Shown piece by piece: positions 25,806 through 34,774 of a stretch of DNA of 64,000 nt (positions within the stretch are counted from its first letter, which is position 1; the number at the start of each line of letters is the position of its first letter). The DNA is from Desulfobaculum bizertense DSM 18034. GTDB taxonomy: Bacteria; Desulfobacterota; Desulfovibrionia; Desulfovibrionales; Desulfovibrionaceae. The position numbers and the translations under genes are program-made. The notes below the pieces were generated by a model, which was not told the DNA's origin, searched no databases, and saw nothing but the letters and a program-made list of their open reading frames with translations. The stretch is from assembly GCF_900167065.1 (NCBI RefSeq), contig NZ_FUYA01000001.1:186001-250000 (forward strand), written 5' to 3'.

Positions 25806-25834
25806 TTGTCTTTTTAGGTGCTTACTCGTATAAA
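25806..25834 (+). promoter_or_regulatory. Sigma-70-type promoter of putA
   Basis: TTGTCT (25806-25811), exact 17-base spacer, TATAAA (25829-25834). It predicts a leader of about 105 bases. Confidence 0.6.
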
Positions 25835-25840
25835 ATAGAG

Positions 25841-25945
25841 GAGGAAAAGCACCGGGGACTGCCTCAAGACTATGAATGAGGGAACACCGGAGGCATTCGT
25901 CGGGTCGCTTAGTGTCATGCCAACCTGCAAGCCTAAGGAGAGCAC
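25841..25945 (+). promoter_or_regulatory. putA leader with possible regulatory hairpin
   Basis: Contains TGCCTC paired with GAGGCA about 24 bases later, and an ATG-initiated frame (25872) without a ribosome site that runs into putA. I could not match it to a known riboswitch. Confidence 0.25.
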
Positions 25946-28900
25946 ATGTCGTCAGATCTCGAACAACGAATCGTTGATCGCGGAAAGATGTTCTTTGAGG
26001 CCATTGGCGGTGAAACGCCTTCGGTATTCAACAGGAGCTGGTGGACCGGTAAGGTTCTGGACTGGAGTATGAAAGACGAAGATTTCAAGGTCCAGCTCTT
26101 CCGATTCGTTGATGTTCTTCCCTGCCTCTACACCCCTGAGTCTCTTTCTGAGCACATGGCGGACTATTTCCAGAGTTCTTCTGGTGATGTCCCTGCAGTC
26201 ATGAAGTTTGGACTCAAAAGCGCTGGCGTTGTCGGCAAGCTGAGCAATGGGCTTGTCGCAAAGGGTATTTCGAAAAATATTGAACGCATGGGTCGTCAGT
26301 TTATCATCGGCCAAAATGCCAAGGAAGCATTGAAAAACCTGATCAAGCTCCGTAAAGAAGGTTTCGCCTTTGTTATCAATATCCTCGGCGAAGCAACCGT
26401 GAGTGAATCCGAGGCAGAGTGGCAGCTTCGCGAACACATGCAGCTGCTTGATGACCTCAATGAAATGCAGAAGAAATTTAGTCCGCTTGGAAAATCAAGT
26501 AATGGTCTGGACTGGGGCACTGAGCCGATGGTCAGCATTGCAGTCAAGCCAACGGCATTTTTCTCTCAGGCCCGCGCCCGCGACCCCGAAGGTGCAGTCG
26601 AAGGCATGTTCCAGCGCCTCGCTCCTATCTATCGCAAGGTTATCGAGATTGGTGGTTCCATGTGCATCGACATGGAAGCTCTGGATCACAAGGAAATGAC
26701 TATCGAGCTGTTCAAGCGGCTGAGAAGTTATGAAGAATTCCGTGACTACAAGCACCTGAGCCTCGTCTTCCAGTGTTACCTCCGCGAAACTCTGGACGAT
26801 ATCAAGGATATGGTCTCGTGGGCACGCAAGAGCGAGCTTCCTATCGAACTCCGTCTGGTGAAAGGCGCATACTGGGATCAGGAAACTGTTCAGGCCCGCC
26901 AGCAGGGCTGGGATATTCCGACCTACACTATCAAGGCAGACACCGATGCCGCGTATGAACGCAATGCCCGGTATGTCTTGGAAAATCATGACATCGTGCG
27001 CCTGAGCTGTGCTTCGCACAACATCCGCACTATTTCCGCAATTATGGAGACCGCGCACCAGTTGAACGTTCCTGAGGAACGCTATGAATTTCAGGTACTC
27101 TACGGCATGGGCGAACCTGTCCGCCGTGGACTGAAAGCTGTTGCTGGCCGTGTCCGGCTCTACTGCCCGTACGGCGATTTGATTCCGGGCATGGCGTATC
27201 TGGTTCGTCGTCTGCTGGAAAATACCAGTAACGACTCGTTCCTGCGCCAGGGATTTGTCGATGGTGAAGCCGTTGAAGAACTTTTGCGCAGCCCCATCAA
27301 GAAGGCTGACGAAGAACGCGAGGCCAAGCCTGCTGAAAAGCCAGTGCCTCTGGGTGAGCTTGGACCGTTCCGCAATGAGCCGATGATTGACTTTGCCAAG
27401 CCCGAGGGCCGCAAGGAATTTCCGGAAGCCATTGCCCGGATACGCAAGGACCTTGGCAAAACCTACCCGCTCTTTATTAATGGCAAAGACGTGAGCACCT
27501 CTGAGATGCTTGATTCCTACAACCCGTCGAACGACAAAGAAGTCATTGGCAAGATTTGTCAGGCAGGCAAGGAAGAAGTGGATCAGGCTGTTCAGGCCGC
27601 TCGCAAAGCATTTAAGGTATGGGGCCGGACTCCATACGAAGAACGCGTTGGCTACCTGCAAAAAGCTGCGGCCAAGATGCGTGAGCGCATCTTTGATCTG
27701 GCATCGCTACAGGTTCTGGAGATCGGCAAGCAGTGGGATCAGGCCTACGCTGACGTGACCGAGGCTATTGACTTCCTCGAATACTACAGCCGTGAAATGC
27801 TTCGCCTTGGCAAGCCCCGCCGCATGGGACGTGCTCCGGGTGAGATGAACTGCGCGACCTATCGCCCGAAGGGCGTTGCTGCTGTTATCGCACCGTGGAA
27901 TTTCCCGCTGGCAATTTCCACAGGTATGGTGAGCGCTTCTCTGGTGACAGGCAACTGCGTTGTGTACAAGCCTTCGCGTCTGTCTTCAGTTGTTGGTCAC
28001 GGTCTTGTTGATATCTTCCGCGAAGTTGGTCTTCCTGAGGGCGTGTTTAACTACGTGCCGGGTCCCAGCTCCGTCATGGGCGATCATCTTGTTGGGCATC
28101 CTGATGTGAATCTGATTGCCTTTACAGGCTCGATGGGGGTTGGACAGCGAATCATTGAAGTCGCATCCAAGCCACGTCCTGACCAGCATTTCTGCAAGAA
28201 GGTTGTCGCAGAAATGGGTGGCAAGAATGCCTGTATCGTTGATGATGACGCTGAACTTGATGAAGCCCTGCATCACGTGATTTATTCTGCCTTTGCATTC
28301 CAGGGGCAGAAGTGCTCGGCATGTTCGCGCGTTATCGTTCTCGATTCCGTGTACGACAAGTTTGTTGAGCGTCTTGTTGAAGCTGCCCGCTCCATGCCGC
28401 TTGGCCCGTCCGAGAAGCCTGAATTCTCAATGGGACCAGTGATTGACCGCGAGGCGCAGAAGAAAGTGCAGCACTGGGCTGAAGTTGCAGAGAAAGAAGG
28501 GAATGTCCTTGTGAACCGTCTGCCTGAGTCCAAGGATGCTGATCTGGAAGCTGGCTGCTATGCACCTCTTGTCGTGGTTGACGGTATTACGCCAGACAAG
28601 AGCATTGCACAGGAAGAAATCTTTGGTCCGGTTCTCTCCGTGATGCGGGCCAAGGACTTTGATCAGGCTATTGAGTGGCTGAACAGTACCCGCTTTGCGT
28701 TGACTGCTGGTGTCTTTAGCCGCAGCCCGCGCCACCTTGAGCGTGTGAATACTGACATTGAAGCTGGTAACATCTACGTGAACAGAAACTGCACGGGCGC
28801 ACTGGTTGAGCGCCAGCCGTTCGGCGGTTTCAAGATGTCTGGCATTGGTGCCAAGGCCGGTGGTCCTGATTACCTGATTCAGTTCATGGACCCGCAGATT

Positions 28901-28963
28901 GTGACGGAAAATACGGTTCGCCGTGGCTTCACGCCAATCGAAGCCGACGACGACTGGATTTAA
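25946..28963 (+). CDS. putA: Bifunctional proline dehydrogenase / glutamate-semialdehyde dehydrogenase
   Basis: Oxidises proline to glutamate in two steps, feeding electrons to quinone through FAD. The 1005 residues comprise a proline dehydrogenase TIM barrel (about 100-455, with the ELRLVKGAYWD and PYGD blocks) and an aldehyde dehydrogenase domain (about 515-985) with the nucleophile Cys790 in GQKCSACS and catalytic Glu in VVAEMGGKN. It lacks the N-terminal ribbon-helix-helix DNA-binding domain of enteric PutA, so it cannot repress its own gene. ATG 25946 has AAGGAGAG. It is a single-gene unit with its own promoter and terminator. Confidence 0.96.
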   Translation: MSSDLEQRIVDRGKMFFEAIGGETPSVFNRSWWTGKVLDWSMKDEDFKVQLFRFVDVLPCLYTPESLSEHMADYFQSSSGDVPAVMKFGLKSAGVVGKLSNGLVAKGISKNIERMGRQFIIGQNAKEALKNLIKLRKEGFAFVINILGEATVSESEAEWQLREHMQLLDDLNEMQKKFSPLGKSSNGLDWGTEPMVSIAVKPTAFFSQARARDPEGAVEGMFQRLAPIYRKVIEIGGSMCIDMEALDHKEMTIELFKRLRSYEEFRDYKHLSLVFQCYLRETLDDIKDMVSWARKSELPIELRLVKGAYWDQETVQARQQGWDIPTYTIKADTDAAYERNARYVLENHDIVRLSCASHNIRTISAIMETAHQLNVPEERYEFQVLYGMGEPVRRGLKAVAGRVRLYCPYGDLIPGMAYLVRRLLENTSNDSFLRQGFVDGEAVEELLRSPIKKADEEREAKPAEKPVPLGELGPFRNEPMIDFAKPEGRKEFPEAIARIRKDLGKTYPLFINGKDVSTSEMLDSYNPSNDKEVIGKICQAGKEEVDQAVQAARKAFKVWGRTPYEERVGYLQKAAAKMRERIFDLASLQVLEIGKQWDQAYADVTEAIDFLEYYSREMLRLGKPRRMGRAPGEMNCATYRPKGVAAVIAPWNFPLAISTGMVSASLVTGNCVVYKPSRLSSVVGHGLVDIFREVGLPEGVFNYVPGPSSVMGDHLVGHPDVNLIAFTGSMGVGQRIIEVASKPRPDQHFCKKVVAEMGGKNACIVDDDAELDEALHHVIYSAFAFQGQKCSACSRVIVLDSVYDKFVERLVEAARSMPLGPSEKPEFSMGPVIDREAQKKVQHWAEVAEKEGNVLVNRLPESKDADLEAGCYAPLVVVDGITPDKSIAQEEIFGPVLSVMRAKDFDQAIEWLNSTRFALTAGVFSRSPRHLERVNTDIEAGNIYVNRNCTGALVERQPFGGFKMSGIGAKAGGPDYLIQFMDPQIVTENTVRRGFTPIEADDDWI

Positions 28964-28987
28964 TCCTGCTGTGTGAGTGAGAGTATG

Positions 28988-29017
28988 GCCCCCTGCCTGT
29001 TTGGCGGGGGGCTTTTT
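28988..29017 (+). terminator. Terminator of putA
   Basis: GCCCCC-T-GCC pairs with GGC-G-GGGGGC (one symmetric mismatch), then six T. Confidence 0.85.
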
Positions 29018-29025
29018 TGTGGCGT

Positions 29026-30081
29026 TTAGTTGTGTGGGGCTGTTGGCGTGAGTGTGGCTTTGTGTTTGCGATACAGTGTGCGGAACTGGTTGTAGCTGAG
29101 GCCAAGCGCTGCTGCGGCACGTTTTTGATGGAACTGGTTTGCCTCAAGAGCATTGAGCAGGCTTGAGCGCTCCATCTCTTCAATGGCTTTGGGCAAAGAA
29201 AATGATTTGAATGGGGCCGAAGCTGGAATGTGGGGGCTTTCTGGCGCACTGTGCCGGAGGGGTTCTGTGCGTTTCGCGCTGCGGTCCGTTTGCTTGGGGA
29301 GAGGCCGGTAGGGTGAGGCAAAGGGATTGAGCGGAACGTGCTCAATTGGCTGACCTTCACTGAGGTAGACGGCGCGCTCAATGGCGTTTTTGAGTTCGCG
29401 GACGTTTCCGGGCCAGTCGTAGCGCAGAAGTTGTTCCCGGAGTGAGGGCTGAAAGCGGGGCAGGTCGTCAAAGCCAAGCTCAAGGCTCATGTGCAGGGCA
29501 AAGTGCTCGGCGAGGACAAGAATATCATCCTGCCGTGCCCGCAGTGGGGGGATGGTCAGGACTTCAAAGCTGAGTCGGTCGAGCAGGTCGTGGCGGAATT
29601 CCCCTTTTGCGGCGAGGTGTGGAAGGTCTGTGTTGGTCGCGCCGATGATGCGAACGTCGACGCTGACGGCGTTTTCTCCACCCACTCGGTCAAATTCGCC
29701 ATATTCCACAACCCGCAGAAGTTTTTCCTGAATGGAAAGGGGCAGAGTGGCGATTTCATCCAGAAAGAGCGTGCCAGAATCGGCGCGTTCAAAGCGTCCA
29801 AGGCGTCGGGTTCGGGCATCGGTGAATGCGCCTGTTTCGTGTCCAAAGAGTTCGGAGTCTGCGAGAGCTGGAGAGAGGGTTGCGCAGTTGAGTGTGAGGA
29901 ATGGATGCTGCCAGCGCTGAGAGAGAAAGTGCAGGCGTTGTGCCGCAAGCTCTTTGCCTGTGCCGCGTTCGCCGACCACGAGAACAGGGCGGTTGACCTT
30001 TGCAGCCCGGGACAGTTCTTCCATAAAGGCAAGGAAGCTGTCGCTTTGGCCAATCATGTTTTGTTCTGAGGCTGTGCGCAC
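29026..30081 (-). CDS. pspF: Sigma-54 enhancer-binding activator of the psp genes
   Basis: AAA+ activator (351 residues) without a receiver domain, as in PspF. Walker A is GERGTGKE (37-44) and Walker B GTLFLDEI (103-110). The sigma-54 contact loop reads GAFTDA (84-89) instead of GAFTGA, so the fifth residue is Asp88. The arginine-finger region and WPGNVRELKN block follow. A proline-rich linker (about 255-300) leads to a C-terminal Fis-type helix-turn-helix (about 305-345, RAAAALGLSYNQF). It is divergent from pspABC, whose promoter is of the sigma-54 type. The start is GTG behind AGGAG. Confidence 0.92.
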   Translation of the reverse strand: MRTASEQNMIGQSDSFLAFMEELSRAAKVNRPVLVVGERGTGKELAAQRLHFLSQRWQHPFLTLNCATLSPALADSELFGHETGAFTDARTRRLGRFERADSGTLFLDEIATLPLSIQEKLLRVVEYGEFDRVGGENAVSVDVRIIGATNTDLPHLAAKGEFRHDLLDRLSFEVLTIPPLRARQDDILVLAEHFALHMSLELGFDDLPRFQPSLREQLLRYDWPGNVRELKNAIERAVYLSEGQPIEHVPLNPFASPYRPLPKQTDRSAKRTEPLRHSAPESPHIPASAPFKSFSLPKAIEEMERSSLLNALEANQFHQKRAAAALGLSYNQFRTLYRKHKATLTPTAPHN

Positions 30082-30212
30082 GGGAACTCCTGGTAAAGAA
30101 ATGTAAAAAATGGTTTAAAAATGATATAAATGTAGAATAAGCCCAAATACGTAAGAAATGCAAATTTTACTATCTATCTGGTTTTCTTCATTTTTATAAG
30201 GGAAGAGAGATC

Positions 30213-30228
30213 TGGTACGCTTCCTGCT
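30213..30228 (+). promoter_or_regulatory. Sigma-54 promoter of pspABC
   Basis: TGGTACG-N4-CTGCT with the diagnostic GG (30214-30215) and GC (30226-30227) separated by exactly 10 bases. It predicts a start near 30239, 48 bases before pspA. The AT-rich 130 bases upstream would hold activator sites. Confidence 0.8.
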
Positions 30229-30286
30229 CTTCTAGGTGCATTGGATACAGTACAATCTCATCACTCAGCGATTTTCGGAGGAAGAT

Positions 30287-30976
30287 ATGGGTGTTTTTAG
30301 CCGATTTAAAGATATTGTTAGCTCGAATATGAACGCACTGCTTGACCGCGCAGAAGACCCGGAAAAGCTGATTCGTCTTATGGTTCGCGAAATGGAAGAG
30401 ACCCTTGTTGAACTCAAGTCTTCGTGCGCCAAGTCTATGGCAGACCGGAAAAATCTGGACCGTGAGTATGCCGCTGTTGATGCGGATTTGCACCGCTGGA
30501 ATGATCGTGCAGAAATGGCCGTTGAGCGTGGTCGCGATGACCTCGCCCGCGAAGCCTTGCAGGAGCGCAATGCTTTTCAGCATCGTGAAGAAACACTGAA
30601 AGAAGAAATGGACTACCTCGACACTGCCATTATGCAGACTCGTGAAGATATTACTCGACTGGAAGAAAAACTTGCCGGTGCACGAGAAAAGCAGCGGCTT
30701 TTGGTGCAGCGCCATGTTCGCGCCTCTGAGCGGACTCGTACTGGGCGCACTCTGACCAAGGTGGACAGCAGCGACGTGATGCTTCGTTTCGACAAGTTTG
30801 AAAACCACATTGAGCAGCTGGAAGCAGAAGCAGAACTTTCTGCCCCTTCCCCACAGCTTCGCGGCGCAGAAGGTGAGTTTGCCCAAATGGAAAAAGAGGA
30901 TAGCATTGAGGCTGAACTTGCCCGGATGAAGGCCAAGCGCCAGCAGCCGGCTGATGAGGAAAACTCTGGGCGCTAA
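30287..30976 (+). CDS. pspA: Phage shock protein A
   Basis: ESCRT-III-like membrane-stabilising protein of 229 residues (family length). It is almost wholly coiled coil after an N-terminal amphipathic helix (MGVFSRFKDIVSSNMNALLD). In the classical model it binds and inhibits PspF until membrane stress releases it. ATG 30287 has CGGAGGAAG upstream; an in-frame ATG at 30236 lies at the predicted transcription start and is not usable. First gene of pspABC behind the sigma-54 promoter. Confidence 0.95.
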   Translation: MGVFSRFKDIVSSNMNALLDRAEDPEKLIRLMVREMEETLVELKSSCAKSMADRKNLDREYAAVDADLHRWNDRAEMAVERGRDDLAREALQERNAFQHREETLKEEMDYLDTAIMQTREDITRLEEKLAGAREKQRLLVQRHVRASERTRTGRTLTKVDSSDVMLRFDKFENHIEQLEAEAELSAPSPQLRGAEGEFAQMEKEDSIEAELARMKAKRQQPADEENSGR

Positions 30977-31007
30977 GCGCCGCCATACGCCAGCGAAAGG
31001 ATAGCTT

Positions 31008-31256
31008 ATGTTTCATATTGGTTTCTGGTTTGTCCTGATGCCCCTCGCGGTCGTCATGGGTATCATCATTCTCGTGGCAAAGCTCTTTAGTGGGGCCTTT
31101 TCTCGTAATGAACCAGAAGAACGTGTCGATGAGACCCGCATGATTCAGGAAATGTACAACAGCATGAATAATCTTGAACAGCGGATGGATGTTTTGGAAA
31201 CCCTGCTCATTGAGCAGGATCGACGCGAGGGAGAAAAATCCAATGAACGCACATAA
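31008..31256 (+). CDS. pspB: Phage shock protein B-like membrane protein
   Basis: 82 residues: one N-terminal transmembrane helix (about 5-27, FWFVLMPLAVVMGII) and a short cytoplasmic coiled coil (about 40-70, MIQEMYNSMNNLEQRMDVLE). Size and topology match PspB, which relays membrane stress together with PspC. It starts 31 bases after pspA behind AAAGGAT and overlaps pspC by 14 bases. Confidence 0.88.
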   Translation: MFHIGFWFVLMPLAVVMGIIILVAKLFSGAFSRNEPEERVDETRMIQEMYNSMNNLEQRMDVLETLLIEQDRREGEKSNERT

Positions 31257-31734
31257 AGGACGTGGGCGTGGGCATTGGGGTACTCACCGGGGCAGAAGCT
31301 CTGGTGGCGGTCCCTCCTCTCGCCGTGGTTCGGGCGGTGGGTTTTATGTCGCTCCAGAACCGCGCCGTAGAGGAATGTATCGCGCTCGAAGCGCTGTGTT
31401 CCTTGGCGTTTGTCAGGGACTCGCAAATTATTTCGACATCTCTGTCTTTTGGCTGCGCCTTCTTGTGACGCTCTGCATTTTGTTCACAGGACTGTGGCCC
31501 GGCGTTTTTCTCTATTTTATGGCCGCACTGCTTATGCGGCTTGAGCCTGTTGTTCCTGTTCAGTCTCCTTCGGAAAAGGAATTTTATGATTCCTATTCCC
31601 GTTCGCGGGGGCAGGCAATTTCACGACTCAAAGAGAAATTTGACCGCTTGGATAAGCGAATTCGGAGAGCTGAGGACATTGTCACCTCCTCTGACTATCA
31701 GTGGGAACAAAAGTTCCATCAAAAAAAAGACTAA
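31243..31734 (+). CDS. pspC: Phage shock protein C-like membrane protein
   Basis: 163 residues. The first 40 are Gly/Arg-rich and probably disordered. The PspC domain (about 45-105) holds the RARSAVFLGVCQGLANYFD block and two hydrophobic helices. A charged helical tail (about 110-160, SRLKEKFDRLDKRIRRAED) follows. ATG 31243 lies 14 bases inside pspB behind GAGGGAG, which indicates coupling. The basic N-terminal extension is longer than in enteric PspC. Confidence 0.88.
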   Translation: MNAHKGRGRGHWGTHRGRSSGGGPSSRRGSGGGFYVAPEPRRRGMYRARSAVFLGVCQGLANYFDISVFWLRLLVTLCILFTGLWPGVFLYFMAALLMRLEPVVPVQSPSEKEFYDSYSRSRGQAISRLKEKFDRLDKRIRRAEDIVTSSDYQWEQKFHQKKD

Positions 31735-31739
31735 GTCAC

Positions 31740-31770
31740 AAGCGCCTCGCTTTATGAGGCGCTTTTTTTT
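31740..31770 (+). terminator. Terminator of pspABC
   Basis: AAGCGCCTC/GAGGCGCTT stem with a 7-base loop and eight T. Confidence 0.9.
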
Positions 31771-31919
31771 GACCTCTCCTGCATTTCTCAGGAGGCTTTG
31801 TGTGTTCTGTGTTTTCTTTTTGAAGGACTTTTATGAGCATTTTAATATGAATTGAAATTTTGTTTCACAGGATTTCCCTTGGTGTGTACGGTCAATTTCT
31901 TCGAAAATCCTTATTTCTC

Positions 31920-31946
31920 TAAAGGATTATCGAATTGGTCCGATGA
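31920..31946 (+). promoter_or_regulatory. Sigma-28 (FliA)-like promoter of the first tandem chemoreceptor
   Basis: TAAA-N15-TCCGATGA, six of eight matches to GCCGATAA at the exact 15-base spacing. The second chemoreceptor carries an equivalent sequence, which strengthens the call. Confidence 0.6.
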
Positions 31947-32019
31947 TGAAGTACGCGTATACACTTTAGCCCGCATGCCTCTGGGGGAGCACAGGGGGTA
32001 GCGGACAAGGAGAAGACTT

Positions 32020-34155
32020 GTGAACGGGCTGAGTTCAATAAAATCAAAAATTATTATTTCTTTTGGCTGCATTATTATCGCGTCCCTGGCGGCGCTCATT
32101 GCATACTCTGCATACACTATGCGAGGGCGCGCTCAGGCGGAAGCGATTCGTACCATTCGTCAGCGCGCGGAGTTGCGCGGGGCAGAGGTGCAAAATTATT
32201 TGGGGCAGGCTCTTTTTAGCGCTCGTGACCTTGCTCAGAGCATTGAAGGCTATCGGGCCGACAGTTCTGGAACGCAGGAGCGATCTCAGGTCATCAGCAT
32301 GCTTGGTGCCATTGCCCGAGATAATCCGAACTACATCGATGTCTGGTGTGTTTGGGAACCTAATGCCTTTGATGGTCGCGATAACGAATTTAGAAATTCT
32401 AAATCAAGTGATGAAACAGGTCGCTTTAAGCCTATGTGGCAGCGCAAGAATGGCCAGCTGTTGTGGCGAGCCGCTGGCGATCAGGAGAAAGGTGACTGGT
32501 ATCACGCATCCCTTGATAGTAAAAAAGATTTCGTTATTGATCCTGTGTACTATTCCTATATCAATGACACCGTTGCATCCCTCACTTCGCCGATTATGAA
32601 TAATGGTCGAGCCTTGGGTGTTATCGGCATTGATCTTTCCATGAAGTATCTGAAAAAACTTGCTGTTGATGCTGTTCATGGTGAAGAAGGCGTGCATTCT
32701 ATTCTTATTACGCATACGGGCAATGTCTGTGCCCTTTCTGGCGATCAGAGTCTTGTTGGCAAAAATTATGCGAATATTGCCTCGTACACCCGTCCTCTCA
32801 TTCAAAGCTGCATGAGAGGACAGAGTGCATATGCTTTTAATAACGGTCGTCTGGTTACTTTTGTCCCTGTTCCGATTGGGAAAACCGGTCAGTACTGGGC
32901 CTTTGGCTACAGCATTCCTGTCGAAAAAATTTATGCTGACGCCAATTCCATGACCTGGAACATGGTTTTTATTGGTCTTTTGTGCATGGCTGTTGGCATC
33001 CTCCTTTTATGGATTGGTGCGGGGAAAATTTCTTCTCCCATTCATGAAACCGCCAAGGCCGTTGACCAGATTGCCGAAGGTGATTTCTCGGTTCGACTTT
33101 CGAGCGAAGGTCGCGACGAGGTTGCAACTATGCGTCGGTCTGTGAATCTTATGGCTGAGAAGCTTCAGGAGAATGTTGACTCTCTTGAACAGCAGATGCG
33201 TTTTGCCGAAGAAAAGAAGCGTGAGGCTGAGGAAGCAATGCGCACTGCCGAGGAAGCAAAGCGTAGAGCTGAAACTGCCAAGTCAGAAGGTATGCTTCAG
33301 GCTGCTGGGCAACTGGAAAAGGTTGTTGAGCGTCTTTCTACTGCAATGGAAGAAATTTCTGCGCAGTCAGAGGAAATTCACAACGGTACCGAAACACAGA
33401 AAGAGCGCATTCAGGCCACTGCTACGGCAATGGAAGAAATGAATGCTACTGTTTTTGAGGTCGCAAAGAATGCCTCTCAGGCCGCAGAAAGTGGCACCAC
33501 CAGCATGTCTCAGGCCCGTGACGGGCAGAAGGTTGTGGGGCAGTCCATTGAAGCAATGGACATGACTCGCAAGCAGACAGAGAAGCTCAAGGAAGCTATG
33601 GAGGATCTCGATTCTCAGGCTCAGTCTATTGGTAACATCATGAATGTTATTGAAGACATTGCCGATCAGACCAACTTGCTCGCTCTTAACGCCGCTATTG
33701 AAGCCGCTCGTGCCGGTGAAGCTGGTCGAGGCTTTGCCGTTGTTGCCGACGAAGTTCGGAAACTCGCGGAAAAGACCATGACTGCGACCAAGGAAGTTGG
33801 CGCCTCCATTGTCTCCATTCAGCGCGTTGCCTCCAGTAACATTGAAACGATGCTTCTCGCAGAGCAGGATCTTGCCGGAGCAGTAAAGCTTTCCAACAAT
33901 TCTGGAGAGATGCTTAACGACATCGTGCGTTCCGCAGAAGATGCCGCTAATCAGGTTCAGAGCATCGCTACTGCCGCCGAGCAGCAGTCTGCCGCGAGCG
34001 AGGAAATTAATCACGCTATTGAGAACATCAACCAGATTACTGTCGACACTGCCCAGGGCATTGCCGAATCAACCGCCGCCCTTCGTGAAATGGCTCAGCA
34101 GGCCGCTGACCTCGCGCAGCTTATTCAGCGCATGAAAGACGACGCTCAGCGTTAG
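32020..34155 (+). CDS. Methyl-accepting chemotaxis protein, Cache type (tandem copy 1)
   Basis: Chemoreceptor of 711 residues. TM1 is at about 9-33, a periplasmic double-Cache-type sensor at about 40-305 (with [17 protein letters not shown]), TM2 at about 313-334, then HAMP and a long coiled-coil signalling domain with the conserved hairpin tip ([19 protein letters not shown]). No C-terminal CheR-binding pentapeptide is present. It starts at GTG behind AAGGAGAAG. The signalling half is almost identical to that of the next gene, while the sensor half has diverged. This points to tandem duplication followed by change of ligand specificity. A structured repeat begins 33 bases after the stop, with no ordinary terminator between. 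Confidence 0.95.
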   Translation: MNGLSSIKSKIIISFGCIIIASLAALIAYSAYTMRGRAQAEAIRTIRQRAELRGAEVQNYLGQALFSARDLAQSIEGYRADSSGTQERSQVISMLGAIARDNPNYIDVWCVWEPNAFDGRDNEFRNSKSSDETGRFKPMWQRKNGQLLWRAAGDQEKGDWYHASLDSKKDFVIDPVYYSYINDTVASLTSPIMNNGRALGVIGIDLSMKYLKKLAVDAVHGEEGVHSILITHTGNVCALSGDQSLVGKNYANIASYTRPLIQSCMRGQSAYAFNNGRLVTFVPVPIGKTGQYWAFGYSIPVEKIYADANSMTWNMVFIGLLCMAVGILLLWIGAGKISSPIHETAKAVDQIAEGDFSVRLSSEGRDEVATMRRSVNLMAEKLQENVDSLEQQMRFAEEKKREAEEAMRTAEEAKRRAETAKSEGMLQAAGQLEKVVERLSTAMEEISAQSEEIHNGTETQKERIQATATAMEEMNATVFEVAKNASQAAESGTTSMSQARDGQKVVGQSIEAMDMTRKQTEKLKEAMEDLDSQAQSIGNIMNVIEDIADQTNLLALNAAIEAARAGEAGRGFAVVADEVRKLAEKTMTATKEVGASIVSIQRVASSNIETMLLAEQDLAGAVKLSNNSGEMLNDIVRSAEDAANQVQSIATAAEQQSAASEEINHAIENINQITVDTAQGIAESTAALREMAQQAADLAQLIQRMKDDAQR

Positions 34156-34188
34156 CTGAGGGGTGTTTTAGAAAAATGGTGGCAGAAA

Positions 34189-34655
34189 TTGGGGGCCTGC
34201 CCCAGCACGCGAGTGCTGGATGGGTGGGTGGGGGAAGTTTGGGGGCCTGCCCCCAAACCCCCGCGTAAGGGAATGATTCCCTTACGTATCCTCATCGAGT
34301 TTAAAAGCCGGGCAAGCTTCGCTTGCTCGGTTTTTAAACTTGTTGGGGCTGCCTAAAGCGGCTTCTTTTTCTTCTGCGAGCCACCGCCTTTCGGCGTTCA
34401 AAAGGAATAAGTGCGGTCTGGAAAAGGCAGAAGAATACGCGTTAGGGAAACGCCCACTAGCTCAAAAAATAAGGCTGATGGAGAGGAAAGCGAAGCTTTC
34501 ATCCCATTCAGCCTTATTTTTTGAGCGAAAGCGGGATTCCCAAGGGCCTCGTCCTTGGGCGGGGTCAAGGGGCAGCGCCCCTTGCAGAGGAGCGGGGACA
34601 GAGTCCCCGCCGCCCACCCCTGCGCCCTTTGCAAAGCACGAGACGGAGTCTCGTA
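34189..34655 (+). repeat. Structured multi-hairpin repeat, copy 2 of 5
   Basis: Follows tandem chemoreceptor 1. Head hairpin CAGCAC-GCGA-GTGCTG (34203-34218), then GGGGGC/GCCCCC, GTAAGGGAA/TTCCCTTAC, the GTTTAAAAGCCGGGCAAGC stem with TTC loop, and a shortened GCC/GGC hairpin in place of the 16-bp stem. The long variable hairpin has the perfect 18-bp arm CTCAAAAAATAAGGCTGA (34461-34525). The invariant tail (CCCAAGG, CAAGGGGC, GCGGGGAC, ACGAGAC hairpins) follows. The variable arm shares almost no primary sequence with the other copies yet still pairs perfectly. Confidence 0.88.
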
Positions 34656-34676
34656 GCTCGTGCTACGCATAAATTT

Positions 34677-34703
34677 TAAAGGATTGTAACGTATTGCCGA
34701 AGA
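34677..34703 (+). promoter_or_regulatory. Sigma-28 (FliA)-like promoter of the second tandem chemoreceptor
   Basis: TAAA-N15-GCCGAAGA, six of eight matches to GCCGATAA with a 15-base spacer. TAAAGGATT is shared with the promoter of copy 1. Confidence 0.6.
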
Positions 34704-34774
34704 GAAGAGTGGGGCTACAACCAGAGTTGTCCACCTCAAGGGGAATTGTGGGGGGCAGCGATAAGGAGTCATTT

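Noticed and set aside
25841-25945. putA leader as a known glycine, ZTP or cyclic-di-GMP riboswitch
   Set aside because: The conserved cores of these classes could not be found; only a simple hairpin is visible.
25872-26072. Alternative frame starting ATG 25872 and overlapping putA
   Set aside because: No ribosome site, overlaps the strongly supported putA start, and has no recognisable protein features.
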